A stretch of DNA of 36,154 nt from B10-G9 sp964627755. GTDB taxonomy: Bacteria; Chloroflexota; Anaerolineae; Anaerolineales; UBA11858. Below, in pieces: positions 34,626 to 36,154 of the stretch. The notes beneath the pieces are model-generated. The model saw only the letters and a list, made by a program, of their open reading frames with translations. It was not told where the DNA came from and did not search any database. The DNA lies in assembly GCA_964627755.1 (NCBI GenBank), contig CAZVIH010000101.1:1-36154 (forward strand). The letters run 5' to 3'. The position numbers and the translations under genes are program-made. Numbering within the stretch: the stretch's first letter is position 1; every line of letters begins with the position of its first letter.

Positions 34626-35378
34626 TCAGCTATTTTCCTGATGGGTATCGCAGTAGATCTGGACTGCTTTCCTCACAAAATCAGCTCCACCTGCGCGGAT
34701 GCGTTCATAATTCACCGCAAAACGAGAATCCTGGACCCACATTTCCGCGAGCTTGCGTAAAAATTCCACTTCGCAGGTATAAAAATACTGGTTGAGATAG
34801 GCATAATAGTCCCCTACTGCTTTTTGCACAGCTGGGTCGTTCGGACGGGCATCAGGATTTTCAGTAACCATCCGGGCGGCGATCCGCCCCCCTTCTTTTT
34901 TAATTTCTTCTTTTTGCTCCTTGCTGAAGCTGGACCATTTTCGCTGTGACTCTTTATATTGGGAGGTATGGCCCCAGAGTTCTCTGGTTTCTTCTTCATA
35001 TTGGGTTTCATCAAAACCTTCAAAATATTCTTTTTCTGCCATGATTTCTTCTCCCTGTAAATTGTTAATGGTTTTTTGAATGGTCCCCAGCAATTCTTGA
35101 TATCTTTTTACTTTTTCCTGGATTGCTTCCTGGTGGTTTTGCAGGGCTGGCAGCAGCTGGAAATCCGGCCTGCTCAAAATATTTAGGATATCTTTCAGCG
35201 GTACATTTAGCTCTGTGTAAAATAAGACCTGCTGAAGTCGCAGCAGATTATTGTGGTCATAATACCTGTAGCCATTGGAACCCACCTCTGCAGGGGTCAA
35301 AATACCCATTTCATCGTAATAACGCAATGTTCGGGTCGTAACTCCAGCCAGGTCCGCCAGTTCTTTAATGGTATACAT
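34626..35378 (-). CDS. MerR-family regulator with TipAS-like ligand domain
   Basis: A 250-residue regulator starting at ATG 35378, with GAGGAAA upstream. The N-terminal MerR helix-turn-helix (YTIKELADLAGVTTRTLRYYDEMGIL) is followed by a dimerisation coiled coil (about 75-110). A C-terminal TipAS-type helical domain (about 115-245) contains EYFEGFDETQYEEETRELWG and ends with FVRKAVQIYCDTH. TipA of Streptomyces binds thiopeptide antibiotics through this domain; other members bind diverse drugs. The ligand here is unknown. The gene has its own MerR-type promoter with a 19-base spacer and an internal operator, which strongly suggests autoregulation. No transporter or resistance gene is adjacent within the window. 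Confidence 0.92.
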   Translation of the reverse strand: MYTIKELADLAGVTTRTLRYYDEMGILTPAEVGSNGYRYYDHNNLLRLQQVLFYTELNVPLKDILNILSRPDFQLLPALQNHQEAIQEKVKRYQELLGTIQKTINNLQGEEIMAEKEYFEGFDETQYEEETRELWGHTSQYKESQRKWSSFSKEQKEEIKKEGGRIAARMVTENPDARPNDPAVQKAVGDYYAYLNQYFYTCEVEFLRKLAEMWVQDSRFAVNYERIRAGGADFVRKAVQIYCDTHQENS

Positions 35379-35400
35379 CAAAATATTTCCTCATTGTCCC

Positions 35401-35431
35401 ATTCTACACCTTAACGTAACGTTAATGTCAA
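35401..35431 (-). promoter_or_regulatory. MerR-type promoter with 19-bp spacer
   Basis: On the - strand, a perfect -35 TTGACA (35431-35426) and -10 TAGAAT (35406-35401) are separated by 19 bases, the overlong spacer typical of promoters activated by MerR-family DNA twisting. The predicted transcript starts near 35394, 16 bases before the regulator's ATG. Confidence 0.85.
35411..35425. promoter_or_regulatory. Operator of the TipA-like MerR regulator
   Basis: A perfect inverted repeat, TTAACG-TAA-CGTTAA, lies within the 19-bp spacer and is nearly centred in it. This is where MerR-family dimers bind, so the downstream regulator is the expected ligand. Confidence 0.8.
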
Positions 35432-35447
35432 GAAGAAAGTATTAACA

Positions 35448-35473
35448 ACAACCCCCGGAATTCCGGGGGTTGT
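35448..35473 (-). terminator. Intrinsic terminator of the thioredoxin-like gene
   Basis: A perfect 11-bp stem with a five-G/C run (35448-35458 with 35463-35473) has an AATT loop. On the - strand it is followed by TGTTAATACTTT, which is only partly T-rich. It separates the 35498-35920 gene from the MerR promoter. Confidence 0.7.
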
Positions 35474-35497
35474 GACTACTTTTAGCTGAGCTACAGG

Positions 35498-35920
35498 TTA
35501 TTGCATATTTTCGAGGATTTTTATCAGAGATTGGCCTTTAATCTCACTGAACAATCCAATTTCTCGCCAGAGAATGTTCCCCTCTTGGTCTACCAGAAAT
35601 AGATGGATAGAGTCCTCAGAAACAATATCCAGGGCTTGCTTAAATACATCCTTGTCCAGATAGAAAGTAATGGTCCTTTCACGCGCTGTCTGATCCGGGA
35701 TACCTGCCCGCATTCCCTCATTTATAAATGTACGGGAGATAGTGGGAAGTTTATTGATTGTGGGCAGTTCATAATATAAAAGATCGTCAAATCGCAGTTC
35801 CAGTTCTTGGGCTGCTGGAATCCAGGTATTAACATCTCGCTGCTGGATTTGTTGGAAGGGAATGATGACCAGGTTATATTTCCCTTCAAAATCACGGGGA
35901 AATTCAAACTCCTCCCGCAT
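35498..35920 (-). CDS. Cysteine-free thioredoxin-like protein (start unclear)
   Basis: At least 140 residues from ATG 35920. The body reads as a thioredoxin-fold relative: FPRDFEGKYNLVIIPFQQ, TFINEGMRAGIPDQTARERTITFYLDK, IHLFLVDQEGNILWREIG. It contains no cysteine, so it cannot do dithiol chemistry. An ATP10-like relation is possible but not sure. The frame stays open upstream to a stop at 36044-36046, and the residues just upstream (HFPIVSGYNL) look conserved, yet there is no ATG, GTG or TTG before TTG 35921-35923. A strong purine-rich site (GGGAGGAGG, 35954-35962) lies upstream. The true start may be a rare codon such as ATT 35939-35941. Confidence 0.65.
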   Translation of the reverse strand: MREEFEFPRDFEGKYNLVIIPFQQIQQRDVNTWIPAAQELELRFDDLLYYELPTINKLPTISRTFINEGMRAGIPDQTARERTITFYLDKDVFKQALDIVSEDSIHLFLVDQEGNILWREIGLFSEIKGQSLIKILENMQ

Positions 35921-36154
35921 CAAGTTATAACCTGATACAATCGGGAAATGAGCCTCCTCCCTGTTTATTGATAGTATGCTTTCACTTACAGAAACCTTTG
36001 ACCAGCCCCAGACGATTGTGCAACATCTTTTCTGTAAAAGTAGTCAAGTGATCCATAGTATTTGAAGTTCAGTACCTTAATAAAGATAAATAAATTCTGC
36101 CAGTCTCCCAAGTTTCGCTGATTTCCATCAACACAGCACTCACTAATCTCAAAC

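Noticed and set aside
1..36154. tRNA, rRNA, CRISPR array, insertion sequence, prophage or defence system
   Set aside because: Reading both strands, I found no cloverleaf-like segment, no regularly spaced repeats, no transposase or integrase, and no known defence gene. The repair enzymes are chromosomal housekeeping types.

Overview
The window reads as a chromosomal segment of a moderate-GC bacterium, most likely an anaerobic member of the Chloroflexota (class Anaerolineae). This rests on gene content and protein style: a very large SecA with several insertions, a stand-alone B12-binding mutase domain next to MeaB, an NfnAB-type flavoprotein pair, a DUF4405 membrane protein, and Thr/Pro-rich lipoproteins. 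The taxonomy is inference, because there is no rRNA in the window. I saw no tRNA, CRISPR array, insertion sequence or prophage.

Layout. 1-130 is the tail of an unknown gene. 363-1406 is a DUF4405 membrane protein carrying two identically spaced six-cysteine/EF-hand-loop modules. It converges on an aldo/keto reductase (1424-2404) across a hairpin that covers its own stop codon. 2671-4149 is a B12-binding radical SAM protein, followed by a convergent HD-domain protein. 4885-6953 is a two-gene unit: a BtrH/C39-like protein translationally coupled to an AlkC-type DNA glycosylase. It converges on a YcaQ/AlkX-type crosslink glycosylase (6966-8195) and a tyrosine phosphatase. A decayed DUF3179 gene lies at about 9330-9625. 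Then come exonuclease III (9795-10568) and a long + strand gene run: B12-binding mutase domain, meaB, GNAT, prs, mutM and a membrane-anchored protein of unknown function. With AlkC, YcaQ, ExoIII and MutM, this 8.6 kb holds four base-excision-repair-type enzymes.

15098-23496 holds adenosine deaminase, the 1363-residue SecA (its terminator lies just before add), MurJ divergent from secA, a lipoprotein and a single-domain response regulator. 23548-25851 carries an M32 carboxypeptidase, a possible 53-residue ORF and an AhpD-like protein. 26126-28401 is the NfnA/NfnB-like pair, closed by a strong terminator, followed by gyrA (28597-31098). The right end is on the - strand: a small membrane protein, birA, ftsH, a TipA-type MerR regulator with a textbook 19-bp-spacer promoter and operator, and a cysteine-free thioredoxin-like protein whose start codon is unclear.

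Most of the window is housekeeping: translocation, cell wall, DNA topology, proteolysis, PRPP and repair. The most unusual items are the BtrH-like/AlkC pair, the cysteine/EF-hand modules on the DUF4405 protein, the heavily expanded SecA, the MerR promoter, the AT-rich palindrome upstream of ftsH, and recurring extended -10 promoters (TGn-TATAAT), one of which makes murJ a candidate leaderless gene. I found no clear defence system or mobile system.
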